From CAVYXZ01 sp965223835 (GTDB taxonomy: Bacteria > Chloroflexota > Anaerolineae > Aggregatilineales > Phototrophicaceae), in the NCBI GenBank assembly GCA_965223835.1, contig CBDCXQ010000001.1, forward strand, positions 2,046,001 to 2,110,000: a DNA stretch of 64,000 nucleotides. Reading direction: 5' to 3'. Below the pieces are notes generated by a model, which saw only the letters and a list, made by a program, of their open reading frames with translations, made no database searches and was not told where the DNA came from. Each line of letters starts with the position of its first letter. The stretch's first letter is position 1. Below, piece by piece: positions 42,807-51,460 of the stretch. A program made the translations under genes and the position numbers.

Positions 42807-43298
42807 TCATTGGCGCTGGCGCGGCGTGCGGATGGTGAAGGTGAAGGCCGAATCGGTGATCGAAATCTCTGTGATTTCTGATTGGTTCTGATTTCGTGCC
42901 GCGGAACGTGACAAACCCTCAGCCAGTTGTCGATTAAAGTTGTCGATGCCGGCTTGCTGGGTGGTTATCTGACCAAAGTTGAATGATGTAACCGCCAGTT
43001 GCAGGTTGCCATTTTCAGCCCAGGCCCGGAAAGTCAGGTTGCCCGGAATCCAGGTTCCATTTGCAGCCGGTGCTTCGGCACTCACGAATATCTCATTGGC
43101 ACGCAGATCGGCCTGCACATTACGCAGGCGCGAGTCGCCGCTGGTCAGGATGGTTTGGAATGTTCGCACAACATCAGCTTCCGGTAGATTCACGGTTAGA
43201 TAGTTGAAATTCTGATCCTGTTGAAATTGAAACGAGCCATTACAAGCACTGATGCCTAGCGCCAGCATTACTGCGACAAAGAACATTTGTAAACGCAT
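42807..43298 (-). CDS. Small predicted lipoprotein of unknown function
   Basis: 163 residues. The N-terminus MRLQMFFVAVMLALGISAC is a lipoprotein signal with the lipobox ISAC, so Cys19 would be lipidated and the protein anchored outside the membrane. The mature part has a beta-rich character (FNYLTVNLPEADV, IPGNLTFRAWAENGNLQLAV) and many Asn/Gln. No family was recognised. It is a leftward gene 58 bases downstream of the DUF1501 gene and may belong to that unit. It has its own hairpin downstream. Confidence 0.75.
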   Translation of the reverse strand: MRLQMFFVAVMLALGISACNGSFQFQQDQNFNYLTVNLPEADVVRTFQTILTSGDSRLRNVQADLRANEIFVSAEAPAANGTWIPGNLTFRAWAENGNLQLAVTSFNFGQITTQQAGIDNFNRQLAEGLSRSAARNQNQSEITEISITDSAFTFTIRTPRQRQ

Positions 43299-43355
43299 TG
43301 CGGTACTCCTTATCTGATATCAATATGCCGGTAATCGAGCTGTGGAGTGGTTACT

Positions 43356-44618
43356 CTAAGCCAGGATGCCGATGGACGATGCATCAAAGCCAGGAAAAAC
43401 AACATGTAAATCTGTTCTTGGGGTTCGCTTCAGCAAGATTTCGCTGAGAACTGTCCGATAATCGACCGTAATTGCCAGGTCGCCGTTATCCAGGAAATGA
43501 TGATTGAGTCCCGGCCACTCGGCATGAACCGGCACCGGTTGGACATGTTCACTCAGGACATACATCGCGCCGCCATGACCATGATCGGTGCCAGCAGCAC
43601 CATTTTCCTGGGCACGACGACCAAATTCGGACATAGCGACCACCGTGACCCGCCCCATGTAGGCTTGCAGGTCATCATGGAAAGCACGTAGATTGACGGC
43701 GAATTCGCGTACCAGGGTCGGGAGAATTCCAATGCCCTGTTGGGTCGTGCTGCCCTGTGTGACGTGGGTGTCGAAATTGCCCAGATCAATGCAGGCGACC
43801 TCCAGCCCCGCATCGGCCTTGATGAGGGCGGCGGTCTGTTTGAGCGCACGACCAAAGTCAGTTTCACTGTAGGCCGCGCCGTGTGCCGGGATGTACGCAT
43901 CAATATTGATCTTGTTGACGGTTGCCAGCGTTTTTAATGTCGCCTGAGCTGCATTATCCAGTGAGCTAGTCGCATACATGGCGGCAAGTGTAGATGCCAT
44001 CTGGCGCGACCGGGTGTCGTCCCCGGCTAGATGGTAATCAGTAATTGAGCGCAACGCGTTGGCCGAGACATAACCCTGGAGACTCTTGGGTACTTTATCA
44101 TCCCAGCCAATCGCCCGCAGAGGAGAGTCGACGGGGGCAGCCGTTGCCTGCAAGTGCCGTCCCAGCCAGCCGGTATTTGCGCCGTTTTCGCCGTCCACAC
44201 CACTTTCGATGACATCCATCGCTTCAAAGTGACTGCGGGAGATGTGCGGTGCGCCGACCGCGTGGATAGCAGTCAGCCGTCCACTGGTGAATAACTCGTG
44301 CAGTGCGACCATATCCGGGTTCAGGCCAAAGAAGTCATCAAGGGCCAGGAGCCGATCGGATGTATTGCTGTCGGGTGGGGCCAGGGCCAGCGTCGGTCGT
44401 GCCTGATAATAGGCGCTGTCGCCGAAGGGAACAATCATGTTGAGCGCATCTGCACCGCCGCGCAAAAAGATGCAAACGATGACATCTCCAGCCACGCCAT
44501 CATTGGTGAACGCCAGTCGCGGCAACCAGCGCGGCCACAAACCCTGTAAAGCGGTCAGCGTGCCGACAGTTGTCATTGCTTTGAGCAGGTCACGCCGAGA
44601 TAATGATTTTGCTTTCAT
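43356..44618 (-). CDS. DUF1501 family protein (Tat-exported, alkaline-phosphatase-like fold)
   Basis: 420 residues. The N-terminus KAKSLSRRDLLKAMTTVG contains the twin-arginine motif followed by a hydrophobic stretch. The typical DUF1501 segments are VIVCIFLRGGADALNMIVP near residue 50, GAPHISRSHFEAMD, and near the end VAMSEFGRRAQENGAAGTDHGHGGAMYVL, a likely metal site. The function of this family is unknown; the fold resembles sulfatases/phosphatases. It lies 29 bases downstream of the DUF1800 gene; the two families occur together in many genomes. Confidence 0.93.
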   Translation of the reverse strand: MKAKSLSRRDLLKAMTTVGTLTALQGLWPRWLPRLAFTNDGVAGDVIVCIFLRGGADALNMIVPFGDSAYYQARPTLALAPPDSNTSDRLLALDDFFGLNPDMVALHELFTSGRLTAIHAVGAPHISRSHFEAMDVIESGVDGENGANTGWLGRHLQATAAPVDSPLRAIGWDDKVPKSLQGYVSANALRSITDYHLAGDDTRSRQMASTLAAMYATSSLDNAAQATLKTLATVNKINIDAYIPAHGAAYSETDFGRALKQTAALIKADAGLEVACIDLGNFDTHVTQGSTTQQGIGILPTLVREFAVNLRAFHDDLQAYMGRVTVVAMSEFGRRAQENGAAGTDHGHGGAMYVLSEHVQPVPVHAEWPGLNHHFLDNGDLAITVDYRTVLSEILLKRTPRTDLHVVFPGFDASSIGILA

Positions 44619-44647
44619 ATTGTTTGCTCTCCTCGTCTATTGGTGGT

Positions 44648-46108
44648 CTAAAGCCATTGGAACGCCGGGCTTGCCAGCAGTGCGCCGACCACCTGGGCTG
44701 CTTCCTCGACTGAATTGCCGGTTGGCTGACTTTCGATATACTGGGAGATGAGCGTGTTCTCGTCGTCGGTCAGCTCGCGTTGGAGCAATAAGCGACCAAA
44801 GAATGGGATTTTTTCGCGCTGACCCTTGCTGAGGTTGGCGAAGTGCTCGAAATCGATACCGACGCCAGGCAATGATCCCGCGACTGCCTGGATGCCAACA
44901 TTCCAGCGATGCAGCAGGTTGCTGTTCCAGGCTTCCAGCGTGTCCGGGTAGCCATCAGGCGTGGGCCAATTGAATGGGCGTTGCCCCAGTGATTCCAGTG
45001 TATCAAGTAACCCGACGTCGCCATTATAGGTGGCGTTGGTCGCACGCAGTAACGAGGCCACCAGCGTAAATGGTCGCTTAATTTTGGGGGACGCGCTGGC
45101 GAAATCTGGGTGGGCGAATAGCGTCCTCAGCACCGACTGTATATCACCTTTGCTCCCGCGCCAGGTGGCTACACAGCTTGCGACCAGATCTGCCGGAGGA
45201 TCGTCTGCTACGAACCGCCGCGCCAGCCTGGTACAAATAAACTGCGCGGTGCTGGGATGCTGTATAAGAATATCCAGCACACGCTCACCATCTGCTTTTC
45301 CGTTGTCAGCGCGTAGCGTATGGCCCAGGATGGTTTTGGGTCCATCGTCATGCCATTCATTGATGTAGATGAATTCGCCGTTATGATTGACCGACCAACC
45401 GGTGAAAGCACGGGCGGTTTCCAACACATCTTGCTCGGTATAGCCGCCATCCACGCCCAGCGTATGCAATTCCATGATTTCTCGAGCATAATTCTCGTTG
45501 GGGTGACTTTTTTCATTGACGATGTTATCCAGATAAACCAACATCGCCGGGCTGTGGGCCGAAGCACGCAGCAGATCACCGAAGTTGCCCAGCGCATGTG
45601 GTCGAATCACCTCACGGTCGTCTACGGTCTTGAGCATCGCCACCCGGTCCTTGAAGTGATACATGCTGAAGTGATCGCTCCAAAAGCCAACCATGACTTC
45701 GTATAATTGGCGTTGAGAATAAACGGCCCGGACCAGGGTTGCGGCTGCCAGTTCATTGGCGATGTAGCGCCTGTCGCTGGTGCCCCAGAATGCCAGCAAG
45801 TCGCGGGGGGTCATGGACAGGGTATCGTAGCGGCGTAGTCGCAAGTCCATTGCGCTGTCAGCAATGTTTTCATAATCCAGTTGCTGTGTCAGCCAGTTTT
45901 CCAGGCCCATCTGTTGCACCTGTTCAACCTGACCAGGGCGCGGCCCATAGGTGGCACGGTTGAGCAGGTGAGCCGCTGGTAGGGCGGTGCGAACCGGGGG
46001 CAGTGTCAGCGTATCCGGGAGTGCCGGTTGCGTTAACTGATCGATAAGCGGAGCGCAGCTAGCTGCACTCAGGGCCAGGGCGCTGAGGAAGGCACGTCTC
46101 GTCATCAT
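44648..46108 (-). CDS. DUF1800 family protein (Tat/lipoprotein signal)
   Basis: 486 residues. The N-terminus MMTRRAFLSALALSAASC combines an RR motif with a lipobox-like end (AASC), so it may be a Tat-exported lipoprotein. Then follow the DUF1800 hallmarks: LLNRATYGPRPGQVEQVQQMG, NENYAREIMELHTLGVDGGYTEQDV, ARAFTGWS and NWPTPDGYPDT. The molecular function is unknown. The start codon overlaps the stop of the small membrane protein gene (ATGA), and the DUF1501 gene follows, so the three form an operon. Confidence 0.93.
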   Translation of the reverse strand: MMTRRAFLSALALSAASCAPLIDQLTQPALPDTLTLPPVRTALPAAHLLNRATYGPRPGQVEQVQQMGLENWLTQQLDYENIADSAMDLRLRRYDTLSMTPRDLLAFWGTSDRRYIANELAAATLVRAVYSQRQLYEVMVGFWSDHFSMYHFKDRVAMLKTVDDREVIRPHALGNFGDLLRASAHSPAMLVYLDNIVNEKSHPNENYAREIMELHTLGVDGGYTEQDVLETARAFTGWSVNHNGEFIYINEWHDDGPKTILGHTLRADNGKADGERVLDILIQHPSTAQFICTRLARRFVADDPPADLVASCVATWRGSKGDIQSVLRTLFAHPDFASASPKIKRPFTLVASLLRATNATYNGDVGLLDTLESLGQRPFNWPTPDGYPDTLEAWNSNLLHRWNVGIQAVAGSLPGVGIDFEHFANLSKGQREKIPFFGRLLLQRELTDDENTLISQYIESQPTGNSVEEAAQVVGALLASPAFQWL

Positions 46109-46635
46109 GATGGCTGGGCCTCAAGTTCGCTGGTCTCACTCAGAGGTTGAGCCGGGCGAGCTGTGAAGCGTTGCCACAACACCAGCGTTGTTAGGCCTGT
46201 GCCAGTGATCAACGTGGCCGGTAGGACGATAAACCAGCCCAAAAACGGAAAGGCGAAGGCAAAAGCCAGTACCAGGCCGCCGATACCCGTCTGTAAACCG
46301 GTATTCTGGGTGAGATTGACACTGATGCGGGTGCCCAGCAGGTTTGCCAGCGCCGCCAGACCCACAAAGGCCGCCAGCAATAAGAATAGATAGAGCCAGA
46401 TGCCGGTGAACTGCATGAGGCTACCCAGCCCCACCAAATTCGCCGCAAAACCGCCGCCAATAACCAGGACGATCAAACCGACAACGAATGGTCGCACAGC
46501 GCCGTGTTCCAGTCGTCTAGCGCCCTGAGCTGTGGTGTATCTGAATACCAGTGTGAGGAACACCAGCAGTGCCGGGATGGCGAAAAGCAGGCTGATGAGA
46601 AAACTAACAATTGTGATGGCGTCACCGATGCCCAT
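46105..46635 (-). CDS. Small membrane protein of unknown function
   Basis: 176 residues from the ATG at 46635 with GGAGG in front; the longer frame to 46713 is not supported. About four hydrophobic segments (for example LISLLFAIPALLVFLTLVF and VVGLIVLVIGGGFAANLVG), and a short polar C-terminus. No family was recognised. It is the first gene of the unit with DUF1800 and DUF1501, overlapping the former by 4 bases. It is divergent from the histidine kinase gene. Confidence 0.8.
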   Translation of the reverse strand: MGIGDAITIVSFLISLLFAIPALLVFLTLVFRYTTAQGARRLEHGAVRPFVVGLIVLVIGGGFAANLVGLGSLMQFTGIWLYLFLLLAAFVGLAALANLLGTRISVNLTQNTGLQTGIGGLVLAFAFAFPFLGWFIVLPATLITGTGLTTLVLWQRFTARPAQPLSETSELEAQPS

Positions 46636-46817
46636 TGTTAAACCTCCGTTCAAAATTTGCTGTGCTTCCAGTCTAGGGCAAGGTGGTTTGGGTTGACCAG
46701 TTATCCAAATCATATACCCGCAGGCAGCGAATCACTGTCCAGATGTGATGCCAATCATATGGCGATATGGCGCGAGGCAATATCGGCCCGGTTAGACCTG
46801 TGCTACCATCAAGAGCT

Positions 46818-48053
46818 ATGAAACTGATTGAACCGGGCCTTCTCCAAATTTTCCGCATTTTCACTGTGATCCAGTTGGCGTTGTTATTACTCGCTTTTTT
46901 GGGTGCCGCAGACAATGAAGACATCGGCAATGTGGCCTTCAGTTTCCTCAGTTTCATGCAAGGGTTGGCCTTGCTCCTGTATCTTTCATTAGGATTTCTC
47001 AGGCGCTGGTTGGGTCGCTGGTATCTACCGATGGCGCTGCTGGTTGCCAGTATCGGGCCAATTTTCGCCCGCGCATGGGGTGTACTGGCCTGGATTGATG
47101 CTGGGATCACGGGTGAAGCGGCTGCGGCTGAGCCGGGGGCGCTCATGGTCTGGCTGGCGGTGCCGCTCATTCTGGTCAGTGCTCAATACGGGGTGCGGGC
47201 CATGCTGGTGTTTAATTTCAGCACCGCCCTGCTTGAGATTTTTCTGGCTGCGCTAACCTTATCGGTAGGTGGCCCCGCGCTACGTAGCATTATCCAGGCG
47301 GAATTGGGTCGCCTCATCATTTTTATCGCTATTGGCTACATTATTGGGCGGCTTTTCCGGGAACAACGGCAGCAGCGGGCTGAACTGGAGGCGGCAAACG
47401 TGCGATTGGCTGAACATGCTACGACACTGGAACAATTAGCGATCAGCCGTGAGCGTAACCGCATGGCCCGCGAACTACATGATACACTGGCCCACACGCT
47501 CAGTGCAGTTGCGCTCCAGCTTGAGGGATTATCAGCAGTATGGGATTCTGATCCACAAGCTGCCCGAGCAACCCTTGAAACAGTCCAACGGGTGACGCGC
47601 AATGGACTGGACGAAACGCGCAGTGCTTTGCATGCTCTGCGGACCAACCCAGTCGAGGACCTGGGACTGGTGCTGGCGGTTCAGAATCTTGTCGAATCCA
47701 CTGCTGAGCGGACCGGCCTGAAACTGGTCATGGCATTACCGCCCCGGTCGATCGAGGTCGCGCCAGAGATTGCCCACCATGTTTATCGCATTGCCGAGGA
47801 AGCCCTGAACAACGTGGTCCGCCATGCTAACGCCACCACCCTTAACGTGGCGCTGCGGCAGCGAAATCAGCAGCTTATATTAACTATTACTGATGATGGC
47901 ATTGGCTTCGATACCGCACAGAGTTTGCCAGTCGGTCATTATGGTATGATCGGAATGCAGGAGCGTGCACTATTGTGTCATGGACAGTTGACTGTTCATA
48001 GTCAGCCGGGTGAGGGGACAGAGGTGAAATTGCAGGTGAAAGGAAGTATATGA
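46818..48053 (+). CDS. Sensor histidine kinase, NarL/DesK type (HisKA_3)
   Basis: About 411 residues from the ATG at 46818; the frame also has an ATG at 46767 but the later one begins the first membrane helix. Five to six N-terminal membrane segments (IFRIFTVIQLALLLLAFLG first) are followed by a short coiled coil and the dimerisation box RNRMARELHDTLAHTLSA with the phospho-acceptor His near residue 221. The ATPase domain has EEALNNVVRHANA (N box) and DDGIGFD (G1), ending in GEGTEVKL. There is no large extracellular sensor domain, so it probably senses in or near the membrane. It overlaps the response regulator gene by 4 bases. Confidence 0.93.
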   Translation: MKLIEPGLLQIFRIFTVIQLALLLLAFLGAADNEDIGNVAFSFLSFMQGLALLLYLSLGFLRRWLGRWYLPMALLVASIGPIFARAWGVLAWIDAGITGEAAAAEPGALMVWLAVPLILVSAQYGVRAMLVFNFSTALLEIFLAALTLSVGGPALRSIIQAELGRLIIFIAIGYIIGRLFREQRQQRAELEAANVRLAEHATTLEQLAISRERNRMARELHDTLAHTLSAVALQLEGLSAVWDSDPQAARATLETVQRVTRNGLDETRSALHALRTNPVEDLGLVLAVQNLVESTAERTGLKLVMALPPRSIEVAPEIAHHVYRIAEEALNNVVRHANATTLNVALRQRNQQLILTITDDGIGFDTAQSLPVGHYGMIGMQERALLCHGQLTVHSQPGEGTEVKLQVKGSI

Positions 48054-48706
48054 CAACCGTGTTGATTGTTGATGACCAGGCGCTGGCGCGGGATGGTCTG
48101 CAAATGATCGTTGGTACGGCACCTGATATTGAAGTGGTCGGTTCGGCGGAAAATGGTGCCGAGGCGCTTGAGTTGGTAGCGTCCTTGAAACCTGATGTTG
48201 TGCTGATGGACTTAAAAATGCCGGTGATGAACGGCATTCATGCCACCCGTGCCATTAGCGAGCAACATCCAACGGTCAAAGTTCTGGTGCTGACAACCTA
48301 CGATGCTGATGAGTGGGTCTTCGACGCCATTCGCGCCGGAGCTTCCGGGTATTTGCTAAAAGACTCAACGCGTGACGAAATCCTTAAGGCGATTGCGCTC
48401 ACGATGAGTGGTGAAACGCAAGTTTCGCCGACGGTTGCCCGGAAGTTGTATCAATTCGTGCAGCAAGGCGCTCCAACCGATTCAACACTGGCCGAAGCAC
48501 TGAATGAGCGCGAGCGCGAAATACTCAACCTGTTAGCGAATGGCTTGTCAAATGCCGACATTGCGCAGCGCCTGTATCTGGCAGAGGGCACTATCCGCAA
48601 TTACGTCAGCACCATCTTTGCCAAGCTCGATGTCACCGACCGCACGCAAGCGGCGGCCCTGGCCTGGCGTTATGGCCTGGTTAAGCCCGATGACGCAGAT
48701 CAGTAG
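48050..48706 (+). CDS. Response regulator, NarL/LuxR type
   Basis: 218 residues. The receiver domain has the acidic pair VDDQAL, the phosphorylation site Asp54 in VVLMDLKMPVMNG, Thr in LVLTTYD and Lys in LLKDSTRDE. The C-terminal LuxR-type helix-turn-helix reads LNEREREILNLLANGLSNAD. It is translated together with the kinase. Its targets are not visible; the adjacent divergent membrane/DUF1800/DUF1501 unit is the simplest candidate. Confidence 0.94.
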   Translation: MTTVLIVDDQALARDGLQMIVGTAPDIEVVGSAENGAEALELVASLKPDVVLMDLKMPVMNGIHATRAISEQHPTVKVLVLTTYDADEWVFDAIRAGASGYLLKDSTRDEILKAIALTMSGETQVSPTVARKLYQFVQQGAPTDSTLAEALNEREREILNLLANGLSNADIAQRLYLAEGTIRNYVSTIFAKLDVTDRTQAAALAWRYGLVKPDDADQ

Positions 48707-48801
48707 CTAGCATCCACCTGGTTTTTTACCTTTTTTTGCTTCGAATGAACTCCAATAATTTGGGTTGCAAGGCATAACAATACATCGAGATTCCGCATTA
48801 G

Positions 48802-48930
48802 GGCCAAACCTCTGTTACAATTCTCAGTGATGCGGCAGGCAAGGAGATTCACATCATCCTGGAAGTGCAGGACAAGAATCCCATCGGATCATTGTCTGAC
48901 TACCGCCGGGTTGTCATTGAAGTATCATAG
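48802..48930 (+). pseudogene. C-terminal remnant of a DUF1593-like protein
   Basis: A 42-codon open stretch between stop codons (TAG 48799-48801 and TAG 48928-48930) without a start codon encodes SDAAGKEIHIILEVQD followed by SLSDYRRVVIEVS. This matches the pattern I know from the C-terminal beta domain of DUF1593 (nucleoside-hydrolase-like) proteins, where it reads like GKTIHIILEVTD...LTRYRRVIVTV. No upstream coding sequence remains, so this is a relic of a lost gene, lying just before the racemase-like gene. Confidence 0.6.
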
Positions 48931-48945
48931 TGGGATGAAAGTATC

Positions 48946-49614
48946 ATGACGAAGAAACTGGCACTAATACACACCGCAAGTTTTCTGGCACCCGTTTTTA
49001 CTGAAATGTGTGCTGAGATTATGCCTGATTCAACTGTCTTCAACATCGTGGATGAGAGCCTCATCAAAAACACCATCGAAGCGAACGAACTGACACCGAT
49101 TACGTCGCGTCGGCTGGCAAGCTACATTCAATCGGCTGAGGATGCCGGTGCCGATATCGTACTTGTGACCTGCTCATCGGTTGGGCCAGCGGTTGAAGCA
49201 GCGCGTCCGTTTGTGAAAATTCCGGTTTTGCGGGTGGATGAGGCGATGGCGGATCAAGCGGTTCGCATGGCGCAGCGGATTGGCGTGATTGCGACCTTAC
49301 CCACGACGCTGGAACCAACCCGTGCTCTGGTGCAGGCGCGGGCCGACGCTCTGGGTAGAGCGATCGAGATCTTAACGTATTTGTGCAGGGGAGCATTTGA
49401 TGCGGTCTCCAGCGGCGACAGTGATACTCATGATGCGATTGTTCGAGAAGGTCTCAAACAACTGATGAATCAGGTCGACGTGATTGTTCTCGCTCAGGCC
49501 TCTATGGCCCGGGTTGTCGATACTTTGTCAGATGATGAGAAAAGCGTACCTATCTTGTCTAGTCCCCGCTTAGGTGTTGAAGCTACGAAAAAAGCGATTG
49601 AGGCGCTGGGATAG
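48946..49614 (+). CDS. Asp/Glu/hydantoin racemase superfamily protein
   Basis: 222 residues. The first catalytic Cys is present in VLVTCSSVGPAVEAA. The second, normally in a similar motif near the C-terminus, is replaced: the segment reads VLAQASMARV. With one Cys it would resemble arylmalonate decarboxylase-type or other single-Cys members and not a true racemase. The start has GGGATGAAAG in front. It is followed 4 bases later by a TIM-barrel isomerase and then DhaK/DhaL genes, so it probably belongs to a short sugar pathway. Confidence 0.82.
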   Translation: MTKKLALIHTASFLAPVFTEMCAEIMPDSTVFNIVDESLIKNTIEANELTPITSRRLASYIQSAEDAGADIVLVTCSSVGPAVEAARPFVKIPVLRVDEAMADQAVRMAQRIGVIATLPTTLEPTRALVQARADALGRAIEILTYLCRGAFDAVSSGDSDTHDAIVREGLKQLMNQVDVIVLAQASMARVVDTLSDDEKSVPILSSPRLGVEATKKAIEALG

Positions 49615-49618
49615 CACC

Positions 49619-50446
49619 ATGAAATTAGGAATAGGTTCCTATACCTATGGTTGGTCTTCCGGGACGTATGGTAGCGATGTTACGCAGAAAGCTGATTTCC
49701 ATTACTTGACCGCCTTTGATCTGATTGATAAGGCGATGTTGCTGGACGTGCCGGTTGTCCAGATCTGTGTAAAGCCCGATCTTGACAGTATGACTCTCGA
49801 TGAACTGGCATCTATCCGACGCTATGCTGAAGATAACGAGCGGGTGCTTGAGATTGGTACGGTGGGCAGTGAACCCATTCAGTTACTCCGATTTTTGGAA
49901 ATCGCTGCGATTCTGGGGGCGGGGCTGGTGCGCACGATTTTTACCCAGGCCTCGCCTGAATTGCGAGAAGAGCGGCAACTTATTCGGCAGGTTGCCGATC
50001 ATTATGCAAAACAACAGGTCTACCTGGCGATCGAGAATCATGAAGCATCCAGCTTTCTAGATTTGCAAACGCTTTGTCAGGAAATCGACAACGCTTACAT
50101 CGGTGTTTGTCTGGACACGGTGAACTCGTTGGGGCGGGGTGAAGGTGTGCGTGAGGTGACGACAGCTTTGATGCCACATACCGTCTGCTTGCACGTCAAA
50201 GATTTCACGGTCATTCGTCATCAATCAGATATGGAACTGACGATAACCGGTGCGGCGGAGGGTGCTGGACAACTGGATATACCGGCGCAATTCGAATTGC
50301 TCCATAATTTTCGCAAAGATGCCAGTGTGATCCTGGAGCAATGGACGCCGCTCCAGCGCACAATGGATGAAACGGTCACATTACAGGAAACCTGGGCGCA
50401 GTCCGGGATTGCCTATTTGAAGACAGCGCTGGCTCAATGGAGTTGA
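49619..50446 (+). CDS. Sugar phosphate isomerase/epimerase (AP endonuclease 2-like TIM barrel)
   Basis: 275 residues from the ATG at 49619; the frame extends upstream into the racemase gene, which is rejected. The N-terminus KLGIGSYTYGW and the metal-binding elements IENHEASSF (Glu), GVCLDTVNSLG (Asp), and VCLHVKDF (His) are those of xylose-isomerase-like barrels. These enzymes isomerise or epimerise sugars, including tetroses and apiose derivatives. It is 6 bases from the DhaK subunit gene, so its product could be the ketose that the kinase phosphorylates. Confidence 0.88.
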   Translation: MKLGIGSYTYGWSSGTYGSDVTQKADFHYLTAFDLIDKAMLLDVPVVQICVKPDLDSMTLDELASIRRYAEDNERVLEIGTVGSEPIQLLRFLEIAAILGAGLVRTIFTQASPELREERQLIRQVADHYAKQQVYLAIENHEASSFLDLQTLCQEIDNAYIGVCLDTVNSLGRGEGVREVTTALMPHTVCLHVKDFTVIRHQSDMELTITGAAEGAGQLDIPAQFELLHNFRKDASVILEQWTPLQRTMDETVTLQETWAQSGIAYLKTALAQWS

Positions 50447-50452
50447 TCGATA

Positions 50453-51457
50453 ATGCAAAAAATTATTAATAACCCCCAGGATGTTGTTGAAGAAATGCTG
50501 CAAGGGTTTGTGAAAGTGCATCCTGATCTCGTCACAACAACGGGCAATTCACGGGTTCTGAAGTATACGCACGCACCCATCGAAAACAAAGTGGGTATTG
50601 TCACCGGCGGCGGGTCGGGGCATAAACCGGCTTTTGTCGGCTATATCGGGAAAAATATGGTCGATGCGGTGGCGATTGGCGAAATTTTCTCGTCTCCACC
50701 GGCTCAGATGTTTTATGATGCTTTTCGGGAAGCCGATGCTGGGCGGGGTGTGGCCTGTTTATATGGCAATTATGCTGGCGATAACATGAATGTCAAAATG
50801 GCGGTTGAGATGGCTGCCGATGATGACATCATGGTAAAAACGGTTGTCGCCAATGATGATGTGCCCTCCGCCCCATTAACTGAGCGGGAAAAACGACGCG
50901 GCGTGGCTGGCGAAATCCTCATGTGGAAAATTGGGGGCGCGATAGCCGCCCAGGGGGCAGATCTTGATACGGTTATCAATACGGCCCAAAAGGCTATTGA
51001 TAATACTCGTAGCATCGGTATTGGCTTAAGCCCTTGTACAATCCCCGAAGTTGGGCACCCCAACTTCACGGTTGAAGATGGCAAGATGGAAGTGGGTATT
51101 GGACATCATGGTGAACCAGGTTTAGAAGTGGTTGACCTCGAAACCGCTGAGCAAATGGCAAAACGGATGGTGGATATTGTGTTGCCAGATCTGCCTTTCG
51201 CTGCCCATGATGAGGTCGTGGTTCTGGTGTCGGGCCTGGGTTCAACCCCATACATGGAACAATATATTTTGTTTAACAATGTAGTGGCGCTGTTAGAAAG
51301 CGAAAACATCAACATTCATCGATCATATGTCGGTAACTATTTCACCAGCCTGGAAATGGCAGGTGTCACGCTGACCTTGCTGAAGCTGGATGATGAACTC
51401 AAAGCATGTATCGATATGGAAGTCGACTGCATGGGGCTTACCCAGTTTGGACGTTGA
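50453..51457 (+). CDS. dhaK: Dihydroxyacetone kinase subunit DhaK (ketose-binding)
   Basis: 334 residues. The N-terminal half has VGIVTGGGSGHKPAFVGYIG and YAGDNMNVKMA. The second half has VGIGHHGEPG, in which the His forms a hemiaminal bond to the carbonyl of the substrate. Relatives phosphorylate dihydroxyacetone, or erythrulose in polyol and acid-sugar pathways. It is followed 3 bases later by DhaL. The upstream isomerase suggests that the substrate comes from a tetrose or branched sugar and not from glycerol. Confidence 0.94.
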   Translation: MQKIINNPQDVVEEMLQGFVKVHPDLVTTTGNSRVLKYTHAPIENKVGIVTGGGSGHKPAFVGYIGKNMVDAVAIGEIFSSPPAQMFYDAFREADAGRGVACLYGNYAGDNMNVKMAVEMAADDDIMVKTVVANDDVPSAPLTEREKRRGVAGEILMWKIGGAIAAQGADLDTVINTAQKAIDNTRSIGIGLSPCTIPEVGHPNFTVEDGKMEVGIGHHGEPGLEVVDLETAEQMAKRMVDIVLPDLPFAAHDEVVVLVSGLGSTPYMEQYILFNNVVALLESENINIHRSYVGNYFTSLEMAGVTLTLLKLDDELKACIDMEVDCMGLTQFGR

Positions 51458-51460
51458 ACG

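Noticed and set aside
48832..48951. Short ATG-started frame overlapping the DUF1593-like remnant in another register
   Set aside because: Its translation looks random, while the start-less frame matches a protein family.
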